Positions 1 through 6,578 of a stretch of 8,454 bases of DNA are shown piece by piece (position 1 is the stretch's first letter; each line of letters starts with the position of its first letter). The stretch is taken from contig JAXFDG010000165.1 in NCBI GenBank assembly GCA_034173665.1, forward strand, positions 1 through 8,454, in the 5' to 3' direction. Source of the stretch: Arcanobacterium_A sp034173665. Lineage in GTDB: Bacteria; Actinomycetota; Actinomycetes; Actinomycetales; Actinomycetaceae. A program made the position numbers and the translations under genes. The notes under the pieces were generated by a model. The model had not been told where the DNA came from and searched no databases. It was given only the letters and a program-made list of their open reading frames with translations.

Positions 1-1
1 C

Positions 2-805
2 GTGCCGAAGAAGCAGATTGAGTCATTTACCGGACAGTTAAAAAAAGTTACTGGTTTACACCGGTCTGCGAATCGGCAGAAGTATTTCCAACAGCTGGTG
101 GAAGGGCCACAGGCTGTACGTGAATTATTACGGTTCCATCCAGAGCTAGTGCGGGATGTGTACGCTACTTCAGAAGCGCTCAAAACACATCCCGATTTAT
201 TACAGCTAATTGATGAACTTGATCCATACACGCATCTTTTGGAACCTGAACTTTTCCTTCGAATTTCAAAAGATGCACAAGGGATTCTTGCGGTGGCTGA
301 TATTCCAGACGAGCCGGATTTGGCAGAAGTTTTTGCAAACTCGCAATTATTAGTAATGACTTTGCGAGCAAATGATCCTGGAAATTTAGGCACAATTATT
401 CGTTGCAGTGATGCTTTTGGAGCTCAGGCAGTAATCACAGGTGCTGGATCAGTAGCAGCAACTAATCCGAAAGTTATTCGTTCTTCTGTGGGTTCACTTT
501 TTCATATTCCTGTGATTGAAGATGAACAACCCGAGCCTCTCATTATGACTGCAAAAGAAGCTGGATTCCAGGTGCTTGCTGCCGATGCGCATGGCGATTT
601 TAATCTTGATGAGCTTGCGGGAAAGATTGATTTGAGGGAAAAAACTCTTTGGGTGTTCGGAAACGAAGCACACGGTTTCTCGAAGGGTGAATTGGCTTTA
701 GCTGACGCCGTCGTTTCAATTCCCATGTGGGGGAATGCCGAATCCTTAAATCTTGCAATGGCGGCAACGCTTTGTATCTTTGAAAGTGCCCGGGCGCAAA
801 ATTAG
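2..805 (+). CDS. SpoU/TrmH-family RNA 2'-O-ribose methyltransferase, start uncertain
   Basis: Predicted S-adenosylmethionine-dependent 2'-O-methyltransferase of 23S rRNA or tRNA, cytoplasmic, of the SPOUT (trefoil-knot) class. The N-terminal part has the substrate-binding region (from about residue 30, with VEGPQAVRELL at 33-43, to about 105). The knot domain carries the three SpoU motifs: motif 1 NDPGNLGTIIR at 124-134 with the catalytic-type N128 and R134; motif 2 LWVFGNEAHGF at 216-226 with N221-E222; and motif 3 SIPMWGNAESLNLAMA at 239-254 with S248-L249-N250. The 267 residues suit the family. The reading frame opens with GTG at base 2, so no ribosome-binding site can be seen and the true start may lie upstream. 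In actinobacteria a gene of this family commonly sits just before pheS; here pfkB lies between them on the opposite strand. The exact modified nucleotide cannot be named from sequence alone. Confidence 0.9.
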   Translation: MPKKQIESFTGQLKKVTGLHRSANRQKYFQQLVEGPQAVRELLRFHPELVRDVYATSEALKTHPDLLQLIDELDPYTHLLEPELFLRISKDAQGILAVADIPDEPDLAEVFANSQLLVMTLRANDPGNLGTIIRCSDAFGAQAVITGAGSVAATNPKVIRSSVGSLFHIPVIEDEQPEPLIMTAKEAGFQVLAADAHGDFNLDELAGKIDLREKTLWVFGNEAHGFSKGELALADAVVSIPMWGNAESLNLAMAATLCIFESARAQN

Positions 806-806
806 T

Positions 807-1655
807 TTAGAAATCTCGTTCGTTTTCAATCCAGGTAAGAACGCCAGGGAATTGGGTTGATTTTGTGGCCATAATACTTGCCTGCCGGAGTGCGGTGAGA
901 GGATTTGTTGCTTGCGGAAGGAGCGCGGTGTAAGCCCCATGAAGCACATCTCCGGCTCCAAGCGTATCGCTCACTCGAACACGGGGAATTGGAAGAGTTG
1001 TTACTTGTTCTCCGGTCAATGCTTGAATCGGTTCATCGCCGTGAGTTTGTGCCAATAATTGATATTTATATTGGCTTAGGTACTGCAATGTTGTAGCAGA
1101 AATATTCGGAACTTCGAAATCGGCAGAGATAATTGCATGATCAATTAATGGAAGAAGCCGTCCGGTTCCACGTTTCCATGACCCGCCATCGAAAACAACT
1201 GGAATATTTCGTTTTTTGCAATAATTTGCGTATTGTTCTTGCACTTCAACGAAGTGCCCATCGATTTCTAAAATTGCGACGTCGTCAAGAACTGAAGAAT
1301 CCGGGAGTACAAACTCTCGTTCTGGATTATTTCGAGAAATTACGGTGCGCTTACCTTGCGCATCCAAGAGAACGGTAGAAACTGGAAAATTATCGTCAGC
1401 TGCTAAATCAATTACTTCAATCCCTTCGGAAAAAAGCTGTTCGAGGGCTAGACGAGCAAAGGCACTATTGCCAAGGAGTGTTACGAGTCGTGCCGGAACA
1501 CCAAGAGCAGCAGCTGTACGAGCCGCATTTGCAGCAGGGCCACCAACATCGATTCGAGTTTCGTGGGAAACAATTTTTTGATTGGTAGTTGGGACTTCGT
1601 CTACTACGTTCACAACATCAATGGTGGTTAATCCGCAAAATAGCGCTGTATTCAT
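807..1655 (-). CDS. PfkB/ribokinase-family carbohydrate kinase
   Basis: Predicted ATP-dependent sugar kinase of the PfkB (ribokinase) fold, 282 residues, cytoplasmic. The N-terminal sugar-binding signature is DVGGPAANAARTAAALG (36-52). The C-terminal PfkB signature is DTLGAGDVLHGAY (230-242), which supplies the anion hole GAG and the catalytic base D236. A further ATP-side motif is AQTHG (202-206), although the residues after it (DEP) are not the usual glycine-rich ones. The start GLTTIDVV and the DTLGAGD segment recall ketohexokinase-like members more than phosphofructokinase, but the substrate cannot be assigned. The TAA stop is one base from the methyltransferase stop on the other strand, leaving no room for a terminator between them. 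ATG at 1655 is favoured because the protein begins at the family's first beta strand and a TATTAT box lies six bases upstream, as in leaderless genes. No good Shine-Dalgarno sequence is visible. Confidence 0.88.
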   Translation of the reverse strand: MNTALFCGLTTIDVVNVVDEVPTTNQKIVSHETRIDVGGPAANAARTAAALGVPARLVTLLGNSAFARLALEQLFSEGIEVIDLAADDNFPVSTVLLDAQGKRTVISRNNPEREFVLPDSSVLDDVAILEIDGHFVEVQEQYANYCKKRNIPVVFDGGSWKRGTGRLLPLIDHAIISADFEVPNISATTLQYLSQYKYQLLAQTHGDEPIQALTGEQVTTLPIPRVRVSDTLGAGDVLHGAYTALLPQATNPLTALRQASIMATKSTQFPGVLTWIENERDF

Positions 1656-1661
1656 ACTTCG

Positions 1662-1690
1662 ATAATAGCGAGTATTGGAAAAGTTCGTAA
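1662..1690 (-). promoter_or_regulatory. Candidate leaderless promoter of the sugar kinase gene
   Basis: On the minus strand a TATTAT hexamer (plus-strand 1662-1667) is followed by six bases and then the ATG of the kinase at 1655. Transcription would therefore start at or next to the A of ATG. This geometry is typical of leaderless actinobacterial mRNAs and fits the lack of a Shine-Dalgarno sequence. The matching -35 (TTACGA, plus-strand 1685-1690, 17-base spacing) is weak. The promoter is inferred from sequence only. Confidence 0.5.
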
Positions 1691-1700
1691 TTTAATCTCA

Positions 1701-1730
1701 TTCGCGCCCTTGCCTTAGCACTAGTAAGAT
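1701..1730 (+). promoter_or_regulatory. Candidate pheST promoter
   Basis: A TAAGAT hexamer (1725-1730) fits the TAnnnT -10 pattern and lies about 28 bases before the pheS start. The only -35-like sequence at reasonable spacing is TTCGCG (1701-1706, 18 bases), which is poor. Some promoter is expected here because pheS is the first plus-strand gene after the divergent kinase. The short leader leaves no room for a T-box or a peptide attenuator, so classical tRNA-Phe-sensing control is not supported. Confidence 0.4.
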
Positions 1731-1757
1731 GAGAGTGGAATTAAGTGAGAGGGAATT

Positions 1758-2867
1758 ATGGATTTAAGTCCACTAGATGAAGCTGGTATTGCGGCTGCAG
1801 TAGATGCGGCGAAGCAAGCCTTTGCAAATGCAAAAACTTTGAGCGAATTAAAAGAAGCTCGCTTAAGTCATAGCGGTGATAATGCATTGATTACAAAAGC
1901 GAATATGCTCATTCGTAATCTCGATAAAACCGAAAAACCAATTGCTGGAAAACTTATGGGTGCTGCGCGGAAAGCAATTCAGGAAGCTCTTGCTGCAGCT
2001 ACTGAAAAGCTTGAGGCAGCTGCAGAAGAAAAGCTTTTAGCCGAAGAACGAGTAGATGTGAACACTCCGATTCGGCGGCAAGTTCGCGGAGCTCGACATC
2101 CACTAAACGTGTTAATGGAAGACGTTTCTGATTTCTTTATCAGTATGGGATGGGAGATTGCTGAAGGTCCTGAACTTGAACACGAATGGTTCAACTTTGA
2201 TTCTTTAAATTTTGGACCGGATCATCCAGCTCGACAGATGCAAGATACTTTCTATATTGCCGGTGTAGAACAAGTTCCAGTTGGCGGGCAAAGCCTTGAA
2301 GCAGCACAAGCTTCTGGCGCGATTACAGAGCAGCCTGGATTGGTCTTACATACCCACACCTCCTCGGTTCAATCGCGGACTATGCTCGAACGTGGTGTGC
2401 CACTGTATATTGCATGTCCTGGCAAGGTCTACCGAACCGACGCGCTTGATGCAACGCATACACCAGTTTTCCATCAAATCGAAGGTCTCGCCGTCGATAA
2501 GAATCTCACGATGGAACATTTGAAAGGCACTCTTGATCACTTTGCCAAGGCGATGTTCGGGCCAGAAGCAAAAACACGTTTACGCCCGTCCTTCTTCCCG
2601 TTCACTGAACCTTCAGCAGAAATGGATCTGTGGTTCCCGCAAAAGAAAGGTGGCCCGGGTTGGATTGAATGGGGCGGCTGCGGTGTAGTTAATCCAGAAG
2701 TCCTCCGCAATGCTGGGATTGATCCAGATATTTACACAGGTATTGCTTTTGGTATGGGAATTGAACGAACCTTGATGCTGCGTCATGGTATTGCTGATAT
2801 GCGTGACATGGTCGAGGGTGATGTGCGATTCTCACTCCAGTTCGGAACTACCGGAAGGGGTAACTAA
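1758..2867 (+). CDS. pheS: Phenylalanyl-tRNA synthetase alpha subunit
   Basis: Catalytic alpha subunit of the alpha2-beta2 class II synthetase that charges tRNA-Phe in the cytoplasm. The 369 residues begin with an Ala/Glu/Lys-rich coiled coil (about 10-100) that contacts tRNA. The class II catalytic core follows: HTHTSSVQSRTM (198-209), motif 2 with VYRTDALDATHTPVFHQIEG (224-243, R226), RPSFFPFTEPSAEMD (276-290), GWIEWGGCG (301-309) and motif 3 FGMGIER (331-337). A330 aligns with E. coli Ala294, the residue that sets specificity for phenylalanine. In the TSxVQ segment the usual Arg before T-H/Q-T-S is H198 and the usual Pro/Gly is S203, a mild departure. The start is supported by GAGAGG (1748-1753) five bases or so upstream of the ATG. 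Its TAA stop shares a base with the pheT ATG (TAATG), indicating translational coupling of the two subunits. Confidence 0.97.
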   Translation: MDLSPLDEAGIAAAVDAAKQAFANAKTLSELKEARLSHSGDNALITKANMLIRNLDKTEKPIAGKLMGAARKAIQEALAAATEKLEAAAEEKLLAEERVDVNTPIRRQVRGARHPLNVLMEDVSDFFISMGWEIAEGPELEHEWFNFDSLNFGPDHPARQMQDTFYIAGVEQVPVGGQSLEAAQASGAITEQPGLVLHTHTSSVQSRTMLERGVPLYIACPGKVYRTDALDATHTPVFHQIEGLAVDKNLTMEHLKGTLDHFAKAMFGPEAKTRLRPSFFPFTEPSAEMDLWFPQKKGGPGWIEWGGCGVVNPEVLRNAGIDPDIYTGIAFGMGIERTLMLRHGIADMRDMVEGDVRFSLQFGTTGRGN

Positions 2868-5464
2868 TGCCGTTAATTCCAATTGAATGGCTAAATCAGC
2901 ACGTAGAAGTTCTTCCTGGAACCGATGCAGAAGCACTGGCAGCGGCCTTAGTAAAGGTTGGCCTAGAAGAAGAAGAGATTCATAAGAGTGAAATCACCGG
3001 TCCAATTGTTGTTGGCAAGGTTTTAACGCGAGTAGCTGAAGAACAATCAAACGGGAAAACTATTAACTACTGTCGTGTCGACGTCGGTGAACACAATGAT
3101 GCCCCAGGAGAAGGAAAAGAACCAGTAGATTTCCCGTCACGGGGGATTATTTGTGGCGCACATAATTTCGAAGTCGGAGATTATGTTGTGGTCTCGCTGC
3201 CTGGCGCAGTGCTTCCAGGTGATTTCAAGATTGCAGCACGCAAGACTTACGGGCATATTTCTGATGGCATGATTTGTTCCCAGCGTGAGCTTGGCTTAGG
3301 TGAAGATCACGATGGCATTATTGTGCTCGCTCGTGGAGACGAGGCTGCGATCACGGCAAAGATTCCAAGCGTTGGGCAAGATGTTCTCGGCTATCTTGGA
3401 ATTGGCGGGGAAGTGCTTGAGATTAACGTAACCCCAGATCGTGGATACTGTTTCTCGATGCGTGGTGTGGCTCGTGAATATGCACATTCTACTGGGGCAA
3501 AATTCACTGACCCTGTTTTTTCCTCTGCAGCTGCGAAAAATTTACCGGAGGTTAATAACGCTGGTTTCCCGGTAAGAATTGACGACGAGGCTCCAATCTA
3601 CGGTAAGTCTGGTTGCGATCGTTTCGTGACGCGTATCGTGCGTGGAGTAAATCCAAATGCGGAATCTCCAAAATGGTTGAAGGATCGTTTGCTTGCCGCA
3701 GGAATGCGTCCAATTTCCTTAGCCGTGGACGCAACCAATTACGTCATGCTTGATCTTGGTCAGCCACTACACGCCTATGATTTAGCAAAGGTACATGCGC
3801 CAATCGTGGTCCGCCGGGCTCGTTCTGGAGAACAGTTAGTAACATTAGATGAAGTTTCGCGTGAGCTTGATCTAGAAGATTTACTGATCACAGATTCTCC
3901 TGCTGGAGCTGAGGCTTCGCGAGTAATTGGACTAGCTGGAGTTATGGGTGGTTTAGAAACTGAGATTAGCGCCCAAACTACTGATGTGCTGATTGAAGCT
4001 GCACATTTTGATGCAGTTTCAATTGCTCGTGCAGCTCGTCGCCATAAATTACCGTCCGAGGCAGCAAAGCGTTTTGAACGTGGAGTTGATCCACAGTTAG
4101 CTCCAGTTGCTGCGCAAGCAGTTGCTGATTTATTGGTTGAGTATGGTGGCGGTGAAATTGCTGCGGAGAATTTTGAATATCAAAATCTTGCGCCAGTAGC
4201 AGCTATTCCATTCCCGTTAACAGAAACTAACCGTTTATCAGGGCTTGTTCTTAGCGCAGAAGAACAATTACGGTACTTAGCAGAAATTGGCTGCAGCATA
4301 TCAGGTAGTGTTAATGATGCTGAAGTGATGGTAACTCCACCAACATGGCGTCCTGATTTAACTGGCCCGGCACATTTCGTAGAAGAAATTGCGCGTCTTG
4401 TTGGTTATGATGCCGTAGCTTCAATTGTTCCTGCGGCTGCGGTTGGGCAAGGATTAACTGTAGCGCAACGGCAACGTCGTGATGTTTCTCGGGCGTTAGC
4501 AGAACAGGGATGGGTGGAAGTTCTTAGCTATCCATTCGTTTCTGCGGGTGCTTTTGATAAGCAGCAGATTCCAGCTGAAGATGCACGCCGGCGGGCGATT
4601 CGATTAATGAATCCACTACAAGATGATGCGCCATATTTGCGAACTTCCGTTTTGGATTCACTCTTAGAAACAGCGCGGATGAATGTTTCGCGGTCGAATC
4701 AGCACGTGGCAATTTTCGAGTTTGGAAAAGTGTTCCAGCCTAGTGATCTCAGCCCAGCCCCAACACCAGCTGCCGGTGGGCGTCCAACTGAATCTCAGCT
4801 TGCTGAATTAGCTGCGGCAGTTCCAGCTCAGCCGAATCATATTGCTGGTGTGGCTGCGGTTACCCGTGAAGATCTTGGTTTTGGTTTCAATCCGATTGCT
4901 TGGGACTGGCGTGATGCGCTTGCGGCTGCTACTTCTGTGCTTGAAACTGTGGCTCTAGATTTCGAGTTACGCAATACTGAACAAAGTTATGCTCCGTTCC
5001 ATCCAGGGCGCTGTGCAGAACTTGTGGTTGCAGGCGAAGTACTTGGATTTGCTGGCGAACTTGCTCCAAAGGTTTGCCAAGCTTTTGACCTGCCAAAGCG
5101 TTCAGTTGCGTTTGAGATTAATCTTGATCGAGTGCTTGAATTACGCGGTGCTGCTCCAATTCAGGTGAAGCCAGTTTCTAGCTTCCCAATTGCGAAAGAA
5201 GATATCGCATTGGTGGTTGATGAAGCTGTTTCAGTGGCTGAGATTGCTGCAATTATCCGCAAGGTTGGCGGTTCGCTTCTTGAGGATTTACAGCTCTTTG
5301 ATGTATATACCGGTGATTCAGTTCCTGAGGGAAAGAAGTCTTTGGCATTCTCGCTCCGTTTACGTGGTAAAGGTGAGACTTTAACTTCGCAGCAAACCGC
5401 TGGAATCCGCAATGGAATCGTAAAACTTGCCCGGAAAGCTTTCGGTGCTGAACTGCGTGGCTAA
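2867..5464 (+). CDS. pheT: Phenylalanyl-tRNA synthetase beta subunit
   Basis: Beta subunit, 865 residues, a normal full-length bacterial architecture. In order: an EMAP/OB-fold tRNA-binding domain (about 42-155, including ICGAHNFEVGDYVVV and GMICSQRELGLG); the B3/4 editing domain that hydrolyses Tyr-tRNA-Phe (about 220-410, with QPLHAYDL at 299-306 and GVMGGLETEIS at 358-368); B5 (about 448-520, PPTWRPDLTG and VEEIARLVGYD); the catalytic-like core (about 530-760); and the C-terminal anticodon-binding FDX-ACB domain (about 767-864, SSFPIAKEDIALVVDE onward). An Ala/Pro-rich stretch at 629-656 looks like a linker. Translation starts at the ATG overlapping the pheS stop by one base, after a strong GGAAGGGG (2853-2860). 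The gene shows no frameshift or missing domain, and editing should be intact. A short-chain reductase follows after 49 bases with no hairpin between, so read-through is likely. Confidence 0.97.
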   Translation: MPLIPIEWLNQHVEVLPGTDAEALAAALVKVGLEEEEIHKSEITGPIVVGKVLTRVAEEQSNGKTINYCRVDVGEHNDAPGEGKEPVDFPSRGIICGAHNFEVGDYVVVSLPGAVLPGDFKIAARKTYGHISDGMICSQRELGLGEDHDGIIVLARGDEAAITAKIPSVGQDVLGYLGIGGEVLEINVTPDRGYCFSMRGVAREYAHSTGAKFTDPVFSSAAAKNLPEVNNAGFPVRIDDEAPIYGKSGCDRFVTRIVRGVNPNAESPKWLKDRLLAAGMRPISLAVDATNYVMLDLGQPLHAYDLAKVHAPIVVRRARSGEQLVTLDEVSRELDLEDLLITDSPAGAEASRVIGLAGVMGGLETEISAQTTDVLIEAAHFDAVSIARAARRHKLPSEAAKRFERGVDPQLAPVAAQAVADLLVEYGGGEIAAENFEYQNLAPVAAIPFPLTETNRLSGLVLSAEEQLRYLAEIGCSISGSVNDAEVMVTPPTWRPDLTGPAHFVEEIARLVGYDAVASIVPAAAVGQGLTVAQRQRRDVSRALAEQGWVEVLSYPFVSAGAFDKQQIPAEDARRRAIRLMNPLQDDAPYLRTSVLDSLLETARMNVSRSNQHVAIFEFGKVFQPSDLSPAPTPAAGGRPTESQLAELAAAVPAQPNHIAGVAAVTREDLGFGFNPIAWDWRDALAAATSVLETVALDFELRNTEQSYAPFHPGRCAELVVAGEVLGFAGELAPKVCQAFDLPKRSVAFEINLDRVLELRGAAPIQVKPVSSFPIAKEDIALVVDEAVSVAEIAAIIRKVGGSLLEDLQLFDVYTGDSVPEGKKSLAFSLRLRGKGETLTSQQTAGIRNGIVKLARKAFGAELRG

Positions 5465-5500
5465 GAAATGTAGCTAGGCTGTGTGATTATTGAACCTGAG

Positions 5501-5507
5501 AAAGGGG
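5501..5507 (+). promoter_or_regulatory. Ribosome-binding site choosing the reductase start
   Basis: AAAGGGG lies six bases before ATG 5514. An in-frame TTG at 5490 would add eight residues (MNLRKGKL), but it has no comparable upstream site and would place this strong Shine-Dalgarno sequence inside the gene. ATG 5514 is therefore preferred. Confidence 0.7.
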
Positions 5508-5513
5508 AAATTG

Positions 5514-6305
5514 ATGGTTATTCCAGCGGCGCAAAAGATTTTGCTTACTGGAGCATCGCGAGGAATTGGGGCAACTATTGCGCGAGTGCTCGCGAAACCA
5601 GGAAGAGCCTTATATCTCGCAGCTCGGACCCGGGAAGCGCTCTACGGCACTGCTCGAGCTTGTACTGAACGCGGAGCAACTGTGCAAACATTTGCAGTTG
5701 ATTTAGCTGATGTGGAATCAGTACAAGGATTTGCAAGCCGGATTCGTGATGAATTTGGGGGAGTGGATTTACTTGTTAATAATGCCGGTGTGCTTGGGCC
5801 AGAAGCTTTGCCTTGGGAAGCTGATCTCGATGCTTGGTGGGAAACGCAGCTTGTGAATTTACGAGCCCCATTCATTTTGCAGAAAGTCCTGGTGCCGGGG
5901 ATGATTGCGCGTGGTGGTGGGAGAATTATTGATTTATCTTCTGGGGCAGCAGTTCGAGATGATGATCTTTGTTCTTCATATTTTGTTTCCAAGACGGCTT
6001 TACTGCGATTAGCTGGGTCTTTACATCTTGCTGGAAAAGAACATGGACTAAAGGTGTTTCCGGTTGCTCCGGGAGTTGTTCGTACTGATATGACTTCAGG
6101 AATGCAAATGCATATTGGACGGGAAATTTGGAATGAACCAACAGAGGTTGCGGAACTAATTGCGGCAATTGCTGATGGCGAGTTGGATGGAATTGCTGGA
6201 GCGCAGATTCGTGCTGGCTCAGATAAGCTCGCTGATTTGAAAGAGCTTTCTGAGAAGCAGATAGCTGATGATGACTCGCGAAAGTTACGCCTTTCTGACT
6301 GGTAA
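5514..6305 (+). CDS. Classical short-chain dehydrogenase/reductase, substrate unknown
   Basis: Predicted cytoplasmic NAD(P)(H)-dependent oxidoreductase, 263 residues, with a single Rossmann-fold domain. The cofactor motif TGASRGIG is at 12-19. LAAR after strand beta-2 (35-38) has an Arg that usually favours NADP(H). NNAG is at 89-92. The catalytic tetrad is complete: N115 (LVNLRAP), S143 (DLSSGAA), Y156 and K160 (YFVSK). The PG motif (VAPGVVRTDM, 184-193) follows. No signal peptide or membrane segment is seen. These features support an active enzyme, but substrate specificity in this family cannot be read from them. Generic labels such as 3-oxoacyl-ACP reductase would be a guess. It lies 49 bases after pheT with no visible terminator or convincing promoter (a lone TAGGCT at 5475-5480 could be a -10), so it is probably transcribed with pheST. 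It occupies the position where many actinobacteria carry the early arg genes. A hairpin follows 73 bases after its stop. Confidence 0.9.
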   Translation: MVIPAAQKILLTGASRGIGATIARVLAKPGRALYLAARTREALYGTARACTERGATVQTFAVDLADVESVQGFASRIRDEFGGVDLLVNNAGVLGPEALPWEADLDAWWETQLVNLRAPFILQKVLVPGMIARGGGRIIDLSSGAAVRDDDLCSSYFVSKTALLRLAGSLHLAGKEHGLKVFPVAPGVVRTDMTSGMQMHIGREIWNEPTEVAELIAAIADGELDGIAGAQIRAGSDKLADLKELSEKQIADDDSRKLRLSDW

Positions 6306-6378
6306 TTTCTGGGGCGGTGCAGCTTGCGAAAGCCTTAGTAAAATACGCGCGAAGTCCAAGTTCCTTTGTTGCTACTCG

Positions 6379-6410
6379 ATTGGGTTGTGTCGATAAAGAC
6401 ACAACCCAAT
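6379..6410 (+). terminator. Perfect 13-bp hairpin, probable terminator after the reductase
   Basis: The arms ATTGGGTTGTGTC (6379-6391) and GACACAACCCAAT (6398-6410) are exact reverse complements around a six-base loop GATAAA. The downstream sequence TTTCGTTATCT is only moderately T-rich, so termination might be imperfect or Rho-assisted. No T-tract is seen on the other strand, so it should act on plus-strand transcription. It would separate the pheST-reductase transcript from the arginine genes. A protein-binding palindrome is the alternative reading. Confidence 0.7.
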
Positions 6411-6443
6411 TTCGTTATCTCAGTAGTGGATTTCAAGAACAGG

Positions 6444-6461
6444 TATGTATAATTATGCTTT
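6444..6461 (+). promoter_or_regulatory. Candidate argD-argR promoter overlapped by an ARG box
   Basis: A consensus TATAAT (6448-6453) lies inside a near-palindrome, TGTATAATTATGCT (6446-6459). That sequence matches the ArgR operator core TGAATwwwwATTCA at 11 of 14 positions (central wwww counted as satisfied). An operator covering the -10 would let arginine-bound ArgR block the promoter and so autoregulate argR. No convincing -35 is seen 16-19 bases upstream. A second, poorer box may lie just downstream in the AT-rich 6463-6480. The start point would be near 6460, giving a leader of about 120 bases. The ArgR consensus is established for E. coli and Bacillus; its application here is inference. 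Confidence 0.5.
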
Positions 6462-6483
6462 GTTAGTTATAAAATTTTCTTAC

Positions 6484-6512
6484 TTTTCTGAGTTTTTCTG
6501 AGTTTTCGCTGA
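6484..6512 (+). repeat. Tandem decamer repeat in the argD leader
   Basis: TTTTCTGAGT occurs twice back to back (6484-6493, 6494-6503), followed by a degenerate third copy TTTCGCTGA (6504-6512). It lies between the putative promoter and the argD start, in the untranslated leader. It could be replication slippage or a protein or antisense target; no function is recognised. The rest of the leader to 6578 shows no strong hairpin, only the ribosome-binding site. Confidence 0.7.
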
Positions 6513-6578
6513 ACTGATATGACTGGTGGACCGTGGCGAGAAAAGTGAAAGAAACATAATAGGTGGAGATGGAAGAAA

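Noticed and set aside
1729..1767. Twelve-codon reading frame (MRVELSERELWI) overlapping the pheS start, considered as a leader peptide.
   Set aside because: It contains no phenylalanine codons, has no ribosome-binding site, and its ATG overlaps the probable -10 box, so it would not be on the mRNA.
5490..5513. Upstream TTG start for the reductase adding eight residues.
   Set aside because: The strong AAAGGGG site lies between TTG 5490 and ATG 5514, at correct spacing for the ATG, and SDR proteins usually start close to the first beta strand.
5642..5992. A 116-codon minus-strand frame inside the reductase.
   Set aside because: Ser/Thr/Pro-rich composition typical of an antisense shadow, with no family motif.
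5926..6402. A 158-codon minus-strand frame over the reductase 3' end and intergenic region.
   Set aside because: It has no recognisable domain or low-complexity-free protein character, and it lies opposite a clear SDR gene and the hairpin; it is a shadow frame.
6445..6501. Eighteen-codon frame in the argD leader, considered as an arginine attenuator peptide.
   Set aside because: It has no arginine codons, its ATG overlaps the probable -10 box, and no alternative hairpins follow it.
6519..6548. Short frame MTGGPWREK in the argD leader, considered as a leader peptide.
   Set aside because: It has only one arginine codon, no clear ribosome-binding site and no terminator or antiterminator structure.
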